In this document: in pieces, positions 7,000 through 13,122 of the stretch | Layout: each line of letters begins with the position of its first letter | How positions within the stretch are numbered: position 1 is the stretch's first letter | Assembly: GCA_027017165.1 (NCBI GenBank) | Contig: JALURF010000075.1 | Span: 1 to 13,122, forward strand | Source of the DNA: Thermofilaceae archaeon | GTDB taxonomy: Archaea > Thermoproteota > Thermoprotei > Thermofilales > B69-G16 | Direction of reading: 5' to 3' | DNA length: 13,122 nt | Notes under the pieces: generated by a model | Database searches by the model: none | Told to the model about the DNA's origin: nothing | The model's input: only the letters and a program-made list of their open reading frames with translations | Translations under genes and position numbers: made by a program

Positions 7000-8219
7000 C
7001 CTTCAGTAAACCTCCAAATAGTTAATTTGACTATATATGGGTAGTTAAACAGATGCCCCTCTCTTATCAACACGACAGAGTTTACTGGCTCATAATACGT
7101 TCCATACCTGATATTGATTTTGGGTATTCTGTCAATTACAATTGCTATGTATTCACCTCTCCACTGTGCAATCACGAAGATATGAGAAGACAGCTTCTCT
7201 ACATATTCAACCTTATAGACTTTGTACTGGAAATTTCCACTATTAATTACGTAACAAGCAGGTGTGGTGGCGGGAGGCGAAGTCCCGTTACATTCTAGGC
7301 TTATAGCTACCACGGTTAGGAGAGAACGATACTCCGGTACGGCTTGTATAACCTCATCTTTAACCAGTATAGCCGATCTAGGCAGAACCTCCACATCCCT
7401 TTCCAGGATTATATAATCGCCTACCACGTAACCAGTTGCTGGAGCATCTCCCGTTATACTAGTAAATGCGTCTACGGCTACAAATCCATACCAGTTGGTA
7501 TGTATCAGTAGTATGGCTAGGTATTTCTTAGCCTGACCTGGAGGAATTTTCCTGAAAAACTCTTCTAAATCTTCCATAAAGTCTAGGATACATTCTCCGC
7601 GTAGATTTGTCGTATTGGTGCGAGTAAATATCTCCTCTATATCAGCCGTATCGACATTTCCGACTCCAGGCTCGACTTTTATCAAAGTATATATACCAGT
7701 TATATTTGCCGAGGGCACATTAAGATCATAATAATTTTTAAGTTTTATTCGAAAAACTGCCGGTACATCATCTTGTCTTCCAGGAATTGGATAGTAGTCG
7801 AGAACTGTTATTTCGTGAGAGAGCAAAGGCTTCATCTCCAGTACGAAGCCATACTCGCCGGATAAGCCTAGTAAATCAGCTATATAGCTTCCGTTTATGA
7901 AAAGCGGGTTGGGCAACTCGGTTAAGTTGGCTAATCTCATTATTTTATCCGGGTCCAGCTCGTAAGGCGTTCTAGTGCCGTACTGCGCCAGTCCGAAATC
8001 TCGCAGAGTACCATTATAAGCTGTAAAGTTGTAACCCCAGTCTGGGGGATCTCCTGGAGTAAGCACTATTTTGTCCATTATCCTCTCCGCTACGGTATAC
8101 AACTGTTCCTCTCTAACATGAGCCGTGTCTCTGAGAAACACCGCTAGGGAATACTGGGCTATCAATATTATGAATATGATCGCAATGGTTACTCCAATAT
8201 ATTCGAGCGTTGCATGCAT
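6996..8219 (-). CDS. Large single-pass pilin-like protein (407 aa)
   Basis: This is a probable structural or accessory pilus subunit. A hydrophobic helix at about 7-29 is followed by an amphipathic helix REEQLYTVAERIMDKIVLT at about 36-54 and the segment TPGDPPDWGYNF at 54-65, continuing FGLAQYG at 75-81 and LDPDKIMRL at 88-96. A 'P-G-x-P-P-D-W-G ... FGLA ... LDPDK' block is a recurrent signature in archaeal pilin-like proteins as I recall them. The rest (about 100-407) is an extracellular mixed domain with sequons at N64, N69, N98, N109, N172, N202 and N311. Cysteines C210, C310 and C322 are present, the last two close enough to pair. The start MHATLEYIGV lacks a K/R-G motif, so cleavage is doubtful. 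The ATG at 8219 follows the previous stop by 2 nt and the stop overlaps the next gene by 4 nt. Confidence 0.8.
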   Translation of the reverse strand: MHATLEYIGVTIAIIFIILIAQYSLAVFLRDTAHVREEQLYTVAERIMDKIVLTPGDPPDWGYNFTAYNGTLRDFGLAQYGTRTPYELDPDKIMRLANLTELPNPLFINGSYIADLLGLSGEYGFVLEMKPLLSHEITVLDYYPIPGRQDDVPAVFRIKLKNYYDLNVPSANITGIYTLIKVEPGVGNVDTADIEEIFTRTNTTNLRGECILDFMEDLEEFFRKIPPGQAKKYLAILLIHTNWYGFVAVDAFTSITGDAPATGYVVGDYIILERDVEVLPRSAILVKDEVIQAVPEYRSLLTVVAISLECNGTSPPATTPACYVINSGNFQYKVYKVEYVEKLSSHIFVIAQWRGEYIAIVIDRIPKINIRYGTYYEPVNSVVLIREGHLFNYPYIVKLTIWRFTEG

Positions 8220-8221
8220 TT

Positions 8222-8731
8222 CTAATCACTATTTATACTTTTACCTAAGGCTACATAATATGTTTTATTTTGCCTAAGGACAACTACTACAGGATTTTTA
8301 CAGGGCACATATAAGACCGGTCCGTATTCTAATCCTCTAGTCCTATCTACTACTGTATAATTTAGAACTCTTACCGCCCCAGAGCCAAAATTCGGAACTA
8401 CTACGACTTTTACAACTTGGTGATGCTGAAGTTTTACCTTAACGAGTAGCCTATTCTCTTCTATATCTTCTAGCTCTATTATGTAAGCCGCTCCTCCCAC
8501 TGTTTGTGGAATTTTTAAACTCATATAAGTGAAACCGCCTTCACCAAGAGTATGGATGGATACTATTTCCACTATTTCTCTAGCGACCGACTCCGCGACT
8601 TCGGCCAGTCGTGTGCGCTGCGTTTGGAGAAATGCTATGTATAACATTCCTTCCGCGAAGAGAGATACTATCACCATTATAGCGATCAAAGCCAACGTTC
8701 CGAAAAGATGAGAATACACGGGGTGTGGCAC
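8222..8731 (-). CDS. Single-pass pilin-like/TadE-like protein (169 aa)
   Basis: This is a probable accessory subunit of the pilus. One hydrophobic helix at about 9-34 (FGTLALIAIMVIVSLFAEG) is followed by an amphipathic helix QTQRTRLAEVAESVAREIVEIV at about 36-57 and then a beta-rich outer domain with the segment SLKIPQTVGGAAYIIEL at about 71-87. This helix plus 'IPxxxGGxxY' layout resembles minor pilin-like proteins in archaeal pilus operons. The N-terminus MPHPVYSH has no K/R-G cleavage motif, so it may stay uncleaved and membrane-anchored. There is one cysteine (C144) and sequons at N124 and N155. The start is a GTG at 8731 with GGGTGA six nt upstream. It begins 6 nt after the 267-aa pilin. 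The exact role is unknown; membership of the pilus set is inferred from architecture and position. Confidence 0.78.
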   Translation of the reverse strand: MPHPVYSHLFGTLALIAIMVIVSLFAEGMLYIAFLQTQRTRLAEVAESVAREIVEIVSIHTLGEGGFTYMSLKIPQTVGGAAYIIELEDIEENRLLVKVKLQHHQVVKVVVVPNFGSGAVRVLNYTVVDRTRGLEYGPVLYVPCKNPVVVVLRQNKTYYVALGKSINSD

Positions 8732-8737
8732 GGATTC

Positions 8738-9541
8738 TCACCCAAGAGTTCCTATTTCGACATGGGATATTCTGATAACTACTATTGTGCCAGCCGCTGT
8801 TTGCTCTCCAGTAAATACTTTCTGATCTTTAAGCTGGCCTGCTACATAAACTGATAGGGTAAAGGAGTTTTCATTAAGGTAGTAATTGATTAAAGTGACA
8901 TTTCTACTTCTCACCACCACTGGTATTGTTCCGGCTCCTCCAGTTCTCCCTATGGTCAGATTGATGAATACTACCTCGAATACGTTATACTGTTTTAGGT
9001 TGCCGCCTTCCAGCACATTGTACACTCCAAGATAGTTAACTCTAACACGTCTACACACGAGAATTGTGGCTGGCCCCTCCCAAAATTCCTCGTATACTAA
9101 CGTTACAGGCTCTCCTGTTTCGACAATATATTTTTCTAATTCTGGCGCAGGATCTGTAACTCCTTCAGGATATAGCACGTTCAACGGCGGAGCTGTTAAC
9201 AAATTTCCTCCTCTTAGGACCAACGCGTCGGGATTTTCCCTAAAGACTGCATTGTTGTCAATTCTAACTTCTAAATCCCCTTCTAATAGGTCTCTTACAA
9301 AGTCTAGACGAGCCGTTCTTAGGCTAAATCTTACATATCTAGCCCCTCCAGTTCCCAGAGCCACTTGTTCTAGTGCATCGGCTAGGTAGGTCATCAAGTT
9401 TTTCGAGTTTTGGTATTCAGTTGCCTGAGTGTGGTACTCCACTACGGTATTGCTGAGGAAGAGAGCTATTCCTAGAATTGTTATCATTACTCCCGTTAGT
9501 ATTACTGTGGTTACTGTTACCGATAACCCCTTTTTCTTCAA
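8738..9541 (-). CDS. Pilin-like protein with class III signal peptide (267 aa)
   Basis: This is a probable pilus subunit. It starts MKKKGLSVTV and runs straight into a hydrophobic helix at about 6-30. K-K-K-G followed by a hydrophobic stretch is the archaeal prepilin signal, with predicted cleavage after G5 by a PibD/EppA-type peptidase. The glutamate often found near +5 in bacterial pilins is absent. Behind the helix, residues 40-75 form an amphipathic stretch (YLADALEQVALGTGGARYVRFSLR) like that of known archaeal pilin-like families. The remainder is predicted to be beta-rich and extracellular, with sequons at N194 and N214. The start is a TTG at 9541, chosen because a full GGAGG lies 8 nt upstream and the signal peptide begins exactly there. 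It follows tadC by 4 nt. It could be the major or a minor pilin; the sequence alone does not say. Confidence 0.85.
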   Translation of the reverse strand: MKKKGLSVTVTTVILTGVMITILGIALFLSNTVVEYHTQATEYQNSKNLMTYLADALEQVALGTGGARYVRFSLRTARLDFVRDLLEGDLEVRIDNNAVFRENPDALVLRGGNLLTAPPLNVLYPEGVTDPAPELEKYIVETGEPVTLVYEEFWEGPATILVCRRVRVNYLGVYNVLEGGNLKQYNVFEVVFINLTIGRTGGAGTIPVVVRSRNVTLINYYLNENSFTLSVYVAGQLKDQKVFTGEQTAAGTIVVIRISHVEIGTLG

Positions 9542-9545
9542 TGTT

Positions 9546-9554
9546 TCACCCTCC
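9546..9554 (-). promoter_or_regulatory. Strong Shine-Dalgarno site selecting a TTG start
   Basis: The minus strand reads GGAGGGTGA, nearly the full complement of the archaeal 16S rRNA tail, with GGAGG ending 8 nt before the TTG at 9541. The TGA in it is the stop codon of tadC. This site supports a TTG start for the 267-aa pilin. Confidence 0.75.
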
Positions 9555-11342
9555 GAATTGTAGTACCTGCGCTATGTGCGGGGAGATAGCCATCGTCAGT
9601 AACGTGGTTAATACCAGTAGAAGTGCGTGGAAGAAGCCTCCATACACTTTTTCCGTTGAGATTTTCCCCGCTGTCAAGCCAGTTATATACGAGTTTAAGA
9701 CTATTGGGGGGAGGAAGGTACGGGTAAGGGATACTACAGCTACGGCCATTCGCGCTATACTCATTATATTGTTCATAAAGGCTATCAGTATTATAACCAC
9801 TAGCGTCGTTATTATAGATCCTATGTAGGGTATTACTATCAACGGCTTTAATATTCTCCGCTTCTCCTTTTCAACGAGCTCTATCATTTCTGCGAAGTTA
9901 GCCAAGCTTTCAAGGGTTTCTGGGGTTCCTCCTCCAACTTCAATGCTTTCCGTGAGAAGGAACATGGTTATTCTAGCGAGCCAGCTTTTAACTTTTTGAG
10001 CGAAGTCTTCATAGATACTTGATAATGGCCTGCCCCATCCTATTTTCTTAGCTATGAGTTCTAGATGTTTGCTGAATTTGCCGTAGTCTCTAATTGAAAG
10101 ATTTATGATGCATTTCTCAGGAGATAGGCCGGTTTTTCTAACTTCTACAAGGTCTCTTAGAAACCTCGTTATACCGAATTCGATACCCTTATACTCCTTC
10201 ATTAAATACTCTGTCACCAACCAAGCTGGTATAAGTCCTATGATCATGGCCAGCGATAAACCAACTCCTGTTTCAAAGCCTTGAGGTAAGCCTAAACGAG
10301 AATTTACTTCCTCTATAAATCTCTTATATGGTTCAAATGTAGGGTTCGGAGATGGCACGAGAAAAGGTAGTGTAAACAATATTCCCAAAATTATCGTTAT
10401 GGGCAGAGAAACAGCGAAGTAGACATAGTAGGGTCTATAGTCGGATGTTGGATACTTCGGCTGCATCATATCCGCTAGGTAAATGAAAAGAGCGGAAATC
10501 ATGGGCATCAGCACGTATGAAAACATGAAGAACTCAGCTCCGCTCATTAGCGGAAGCATAGCCTGAGCTAATGCTTGATTTACTATGAATATGGAGTAAA
10601 TAGATAGGGCTAATACTACTATTACGGCCATGTATGCCTCCATCAATATGCCTACGCGCTCGGCAATCGCTCTCACTTGAGATATCCTATCTCTAAACAT
10701 CACTTCGGTCTGTCTATACAGGTAGTGCACGACATCGCCGCCGGTCCTTAACGTTGCCGCATAGCCAAGCATAAGTTCCTTATATTGTCTATCAGGGACA
10801 TTTTTTGCAGATTCCTCTATAGCTGTTAACGGATCTTTTCCGAGCGCTTTAACGTTAATAAAGAATTTAATAGCTTCTTTTCTTATCTCCTTAAATAGGT
10901 ACTCCGGAGCTTTCGCCAAGCGTTCAAAGCTTATATAGGGAGACACTCCTCCCGTCGCCATTGTGGAGATATAAGCTGCTAGATAAGGTGATTCTAAGTT
11001 TAACCTAGTAGACCTATTATATTTGGCTATAGAAGGAATAGATGCTAGAATGATTACCAATAGAAGGGGGATGCCTACTACGGATATTATAGGCACTAGT
11101 ATTACTAGGAAAGAGGGGAGAAATGACAAAATTCCAGATAGATATAAGGCAGTTAGAGTAGCGGAGAAGAAAGAATTTACGATTAGCGTAATTAAGAATA
11201 CGAAACCCATTAGTGAAGCGTAAGCTTCAGGATATATCTTCATGTCTGCAGCTTTTATATCGGATTCTAAATGTTTGAAAAACTTGAGAAATACCTTTCC
11301 AATCCACCAAAAGTTAGCATAGATGAAGCCTATAAAGCTCAC
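9546..11342 (-). CDS. tadC: TadC/FlaJ-type membrane platform protein (two T2SSF domains)
   Basis: This is the polytopic membrane platform of the pilus machine and the partner of the ATPase encoded just upstream. The 598-aa length is normal for archaeal tandem-domain members. Hydrophobic segments lie at about 41-68 and 71-101. The first cytoplasmic T2SSF four-helix domain spans about 117-232 (LESPYLAAYISTMATGGVSP, then ALGKDPLTAIEESAKNVPD), followed by membrane helices at about 233-292, 306-330 and 358-381. The second T2SSF domain spans about 386-497 (RDLVEVRKTGLSPEKCI, then ESIEVGGGTPETLESLA), and further helices lie at about 500-525 and 568-595. The segment YITGLTAGK near 552-560 is typical of archaeal TadC proteins. 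The start is a GTG at 11342, overlapping the ATPase stop as GTGA and preceded by a GGTGG site with 6-nt spacing. No damage is seen. The archaellum paralogue FlaJ is less likely because no other archaellum-specific gene is nearby. Confidence 0.95.
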   Translation of the reverse strand: MSFIGFIYANFWWIGKVFLKFFKHLESDIKAADMKIYPEAYASLMGFVFLITLIVNSFFSATLTALYLSGILSFLPSFLVILVPIISVVGIPLLLVIILASIPSIAKYNRSTRLNLESPYLAAYISTMATGGVSPYISFERLAKAPEYLFKEIRKEAIKFFINVKALGKDPLTAIEESAKNVPDRQYKELMLGYAATLRTGGDVVHYLYRQTEVMFRDRISQVRAIAERVGILMEAYMAVIVVLALSIYSIFIVNQALAQAMLPLMSGAEFFMFSYVLMPMISALFIYLADMMQPKYPTSDYRPYYVYFAVSLPITIILGILFTLPFLVPSPNPTFEPYKRFIEEVNSRLGLPQGFETGVGLSLAMIIGLIPAWLVTEYLMKEYKGIEFGITRFLRDLVEVRKTGLSPEKCIINLSIRDYGKFSKHLELIAKKIGWGRPLSSIYEDFAQKVKSWLARITMFLLTESIEVGGGTPETLESLANFAEMIELVEKEKRRILKPLIVIPYIGSIITTLVVIILIAFMNNIMSIARMAVAVVSLTRTFLPPIVLNSYITGLTAGKISTEKVYGGFFHALLLVLTTLLTMAISPHIAQVLQFGG

Positions 11343-13122
11343 TCCCTCCCACCTTTAAGCTCTTTTTCTATGAACCTCCTACCTTCCTCCGTAAGCTCGA
11401 AGCCCAACGTAGGAGCTCCTCCTGAGTATACTACCGTATTCTTTATCAATTTCTTTTTGTTCAGTTCTCTAATATGACTCCATATTCCCAGAGGATCTAT
11501 GTTTAGCCGCTTCGCGATAGTCTTATAGTCTAGCGGAGCTTCTTCTCGGTATATTAGCTCTAGTATTCTCTTTTGAACTTCATCTTCGGTGTACTCTACT
11601 TTAGCTGGTGTGATTATGGGACCTTTTACCTTTCTAGACTTAATAGTTGCTTTCATTCTGACAGTTGAAGTAAGTTTTGCAGGGTGTACTGCCACTGCGC
11701 CAGCCATCTTCTTTACTTCTTCTGGGAACATGTAGAATTTCGTGATTATTTTAGAGACGTCAGAAACGTCTCTTATTTTGTTCTCTAGCATCCATTCAAT
11801 TATTCTCTTCCTATCTTCGATTTCCTTCTTAAGCTTGTGAACTGGCACTCCAGTTCGTATCGATAACACTGTTAATAAGTAGCTGTCATTAACTCTCTCG
11901 TATTTATCGGTGAGGGGATTCCATTTTATTATCTCGATATATTCACCAAAATCTTTAATTTCCCAAACAGTTTTTACTCTTCTAGCAAACCCGCCTCCCG
12001 GCAATGGTGTTCTCTCGATGTGAATTACGATATTCATAAGAGGAATATAAGGTTCTGATACGTTCATAGGCGAGCTCATAAGCCGCCTAACCACGTTCTC
12101 TAAACTATCCGCGTGGAAAGTCGATAGGCCTCCGTGGCCCGTGGCCATGGCTTGGAATAGCACGAAGGCTTCTCTACCTCTGATCTCGCCGACTATTATG
12201 TAATCCGGTCTGTATCTCAAGGATATCCTGACCAGCTCATATAGATCTATCTCGCCGGTTTTTGTTTCCCCTAATCCGTAGCTTTCTCTGCTAACTAGCT
12301 GTACCCAGTTTTCGTGTTCTATATTGATCTCCGGAGTCTCCTCTATGGTTACTAGTTTATAAGAGGGCTTTATGAAGTTTAGCAGTGCGTTGAGTAGTGT
12401 AGTTTTGCCAGCGGCAGTGCCTCCGATAACTATTACCGTCATCCTGTGTTCAAGCATAAGCCAGAGATAGGCGGCCGTCCATGGGTCTAGCGTACCTGAT
12501 TCTATCAGTTCTATAATCGAGAAAGGTTTTTCTCTGAACTTTCTGATGGTAAATGTGCTACCTCTAGGAGATATCTCTTCTCCGTAAGTCGCAGCAAGCC
12601 TATGTCCTCCGGGCAACCTGGCGTCTACTACGGGGAATGCTGTAGATACGTGTTTACCAGCTACGTGGGCTAGCTTGACTATAAATTCCCTTAGATAATC
12701 ATGAGACAGAAATATGACGTTTGAGGGTATGCTCTCGTATTTTCTATGCCAGACATATATCGATTTCTCAACGCCGTTGCAAGAGATATCTTCGAGCATG
12801 GGGTCTAGCATCATGACGTTTATTGGGCCATAACCTAGTAGGTCTCGCTCTACGTAGTATATGATTTTATCCCAACTTTCCTCTGTTAGGCCTCTAAAAG
12901 CTCTCTTATACTTATCTAATAGCCTTCTGGCTTCTTTTAATACGTAGTTTTTTACATCTTCTTCGATAGTTGCAGGGGGTTTCATTTCAACGCTTAGTAT
13001 ATCTATTAGTTTTTCAACAACTTTCTTTTCTTCGGGAGTCAACTGTACCTCCTCTACGAAATACGCGAGCTGTCCTCCAAGCTGAGGTATTGACGCTATT
13101 TTCACTTTAGCGAATGGCTCGA
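11339..13122 (-). CDS. Type IV pilus/type II secretion assembly ATPase (GspE/TadA/VirB11-like) with C-terminal winged helix; 5' end outside window
   Basis: This is the cytoplasmic motor ATPase that powers pilin assembly at the TadC-type platform. Numbering from the GTG at 13105 (588 aa), the motifs seen are Walker A GGTAAGKT at 228-235, the acidic Asp-box region TIEET at about 253-257, Walker B IIVGEIRG at 303-310, and the His box GHGGLSTFHAD at 323-333. Residues 1-200 form the usual N-terminal domain. Residues about 403-470 match the conserved tail of archaeal homologues. Residues about 503-588 form an additional winged-helix domain, with helices, a recognition-helix-like stretch, a wing and a final helix ELTEEGRRFIEKEL. 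The start is probably upstream of the window: the frame stays open to the edge, reading EPFAK just before the GTG, which fits the N-terminus of archaeal ATPases, and no Shine-Dalgarno site precedes the GTG. The stop overlaps the next gene by 4 nt (GTGA). Family assignment is secure; the exact substrate is inferred from the pilin-like neighbours. Confidence 0.95.
   Translation of the reverse strand, partial: EPFAKVKIASIPQLGGQLAYFVEEVQLTPEEKKVVEKLIDILSVEMKPPATIEEDVKNYVLKEARRLLDKYKRAFRGLTEESWDKIIYYVERDLLGYGPINVMMLDPMLEDISCNGVEKSIYVWHRKYESIPSNVIFLSHDYLREFIVKLAHVAGKHVSTAFPVVDARLPGGHRLAATYGEEISPRGSTFTIRKFREKPFSIIELIESGTLDPWTAAYLWLMLEHRMTVIVIGGTAAGKTTLLNALLNFIKPSYKLVTIEETPEINIEHENWVQLVSRESYGLGETKTGEIDLYELVRISLRYRPDYIIVGEIRGREAFVLFQAMATGHGGLSTFHADSLENVVRRLMSSPMNVSEPYIPLMNIVIHIERTPLPGGGFARRVKTVWEIKDFGEYIEIIKWNPLTDKYERVNDSYLLTVLSIRTGVPVHKLKKEIEDRKRIIEWMLENKIRDVSDVSKIITKFYMFPEEVKKMAGAVAVHPAKLTSTVRMKATIKSRKVKGPIITPAKVEYTEDEVQKRILELIYREEAPLDYKTIAKRLNIDPLGIWSHIRELNKKKLIKNTVVYSGGAPTLGFELTEEGRRFIEKELKGGRE
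11349..11353 (-). promoter_or_regulatory. Ribosome binding site of tadC inside the ATPase gene
   Basis: On the minus strand GGTGG lies 6 nt before the GTG at 11342, within the purine-rich run GGTGGGAGGGA. It sits in the last codons of the ATPase gene, so ATPase and platform protein are probably coupled in translation. Confidence 0.6.

Noticed and set aside
7053..7298. Plus-strand open frame opposite the 407-aa pilin-like gene
   Set aside because: It is antisense to the end of a well-supported gene in a compact operon, with no family features of its own.
9478..9828. Open frame on the plus strand with a hydrophobic translation
   Set aside because: It lies wholly opposite tadC and the 267-aa pilin, whose domains are clear. 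Its hydrophobicity mirrors the antisense of a membrane-protein gene, and no ribosome binding site or family match is seen.
11753..11773. Perfect 8-bp inverted repeat AGAGACGT/ACGTCTCT with a 5-base loop
   Set aside because: It lies inside the ATPase gene and results from the codons for the repeated residues D-V-S-D-V-S, so no regulatory role is needed to explain it.
3711..13122. Reading the locus as an archaellum operon
   Set aside because: An archaellum cluster should include FlaH and FlaF/FlaG-type genes and archaellin; only the ATPase and platform, shared by all archaeal type IV pilus-like systems, are present.

Overview
The window looks archaeal, most likely from a thermophilic Thermoproteota-type lineage (inference). 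The evidence is GTG and TTG start codons behind GGAGG/GGTGA-type ribosome binding sites, frequent AGG/AGA arginine and ATA isoleucine codons, prepilin-type (class III) signal peptides of the form K/R-G followed at once by a hydrophobic helix, and TATA-like boxes in the few real intergenic gaps. All eleven genes lie on the minus strand, so transcription runs from base 13122 towards base 1.

Region 13122-3711 is one tightly packed operon for an archaeal type IV pilus-like machine. It starts with a secretion/pilus assembly ATPase that is cut off by the window edge at its N-terminus and carries an extra C-terminal winged-helix domain. Next is a two-domain TadC-type membrane platform protein, followed by five proteins with a single N-terminal membrane helix (267, 169, 407, 162 and about 932 aa) that look like pilin or pilin-like subunits. 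Junctions are 4-nt overlaps or gaps of 1-6 nt, so the set is probably translated in a coupled way. The last subunit is exceptionally large, with a class III signal, many glycosylation sequons and an extracellular part rich in Tyr and Trp. It is a good candidate for an adhesive or tip component.

Region 3710-1279 begins with a 93-base gap holding two TATA-like boxes and appears to be a second transcription unit. It contains a small pilin-like protein with an immunoglobulin-like domain (134 aa), a membrane-anchored double winged-helix protein with two C-terminal membrane helices, and a major facilitator superfamily transporter. The membrane-anchored regulator has the overall plan of the ArnR/ArnR1 activators of archaellum genes in Sulfolobus, so it is a plausible surface-filament regulator.

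Region 1278-1 holds a 135-base gap with a perfect 11-bp inverted repeat, then a 352-aa protein with a probable N-terminal Ig-like domain and no visible signal peptide, then a T-rich tract. No prepilin peptidase, secretin, archaellum-specific gene, RNA gene, insertion sequence or CRISPR array was seen. There is no gene-free stretch longer than about 135 bases.
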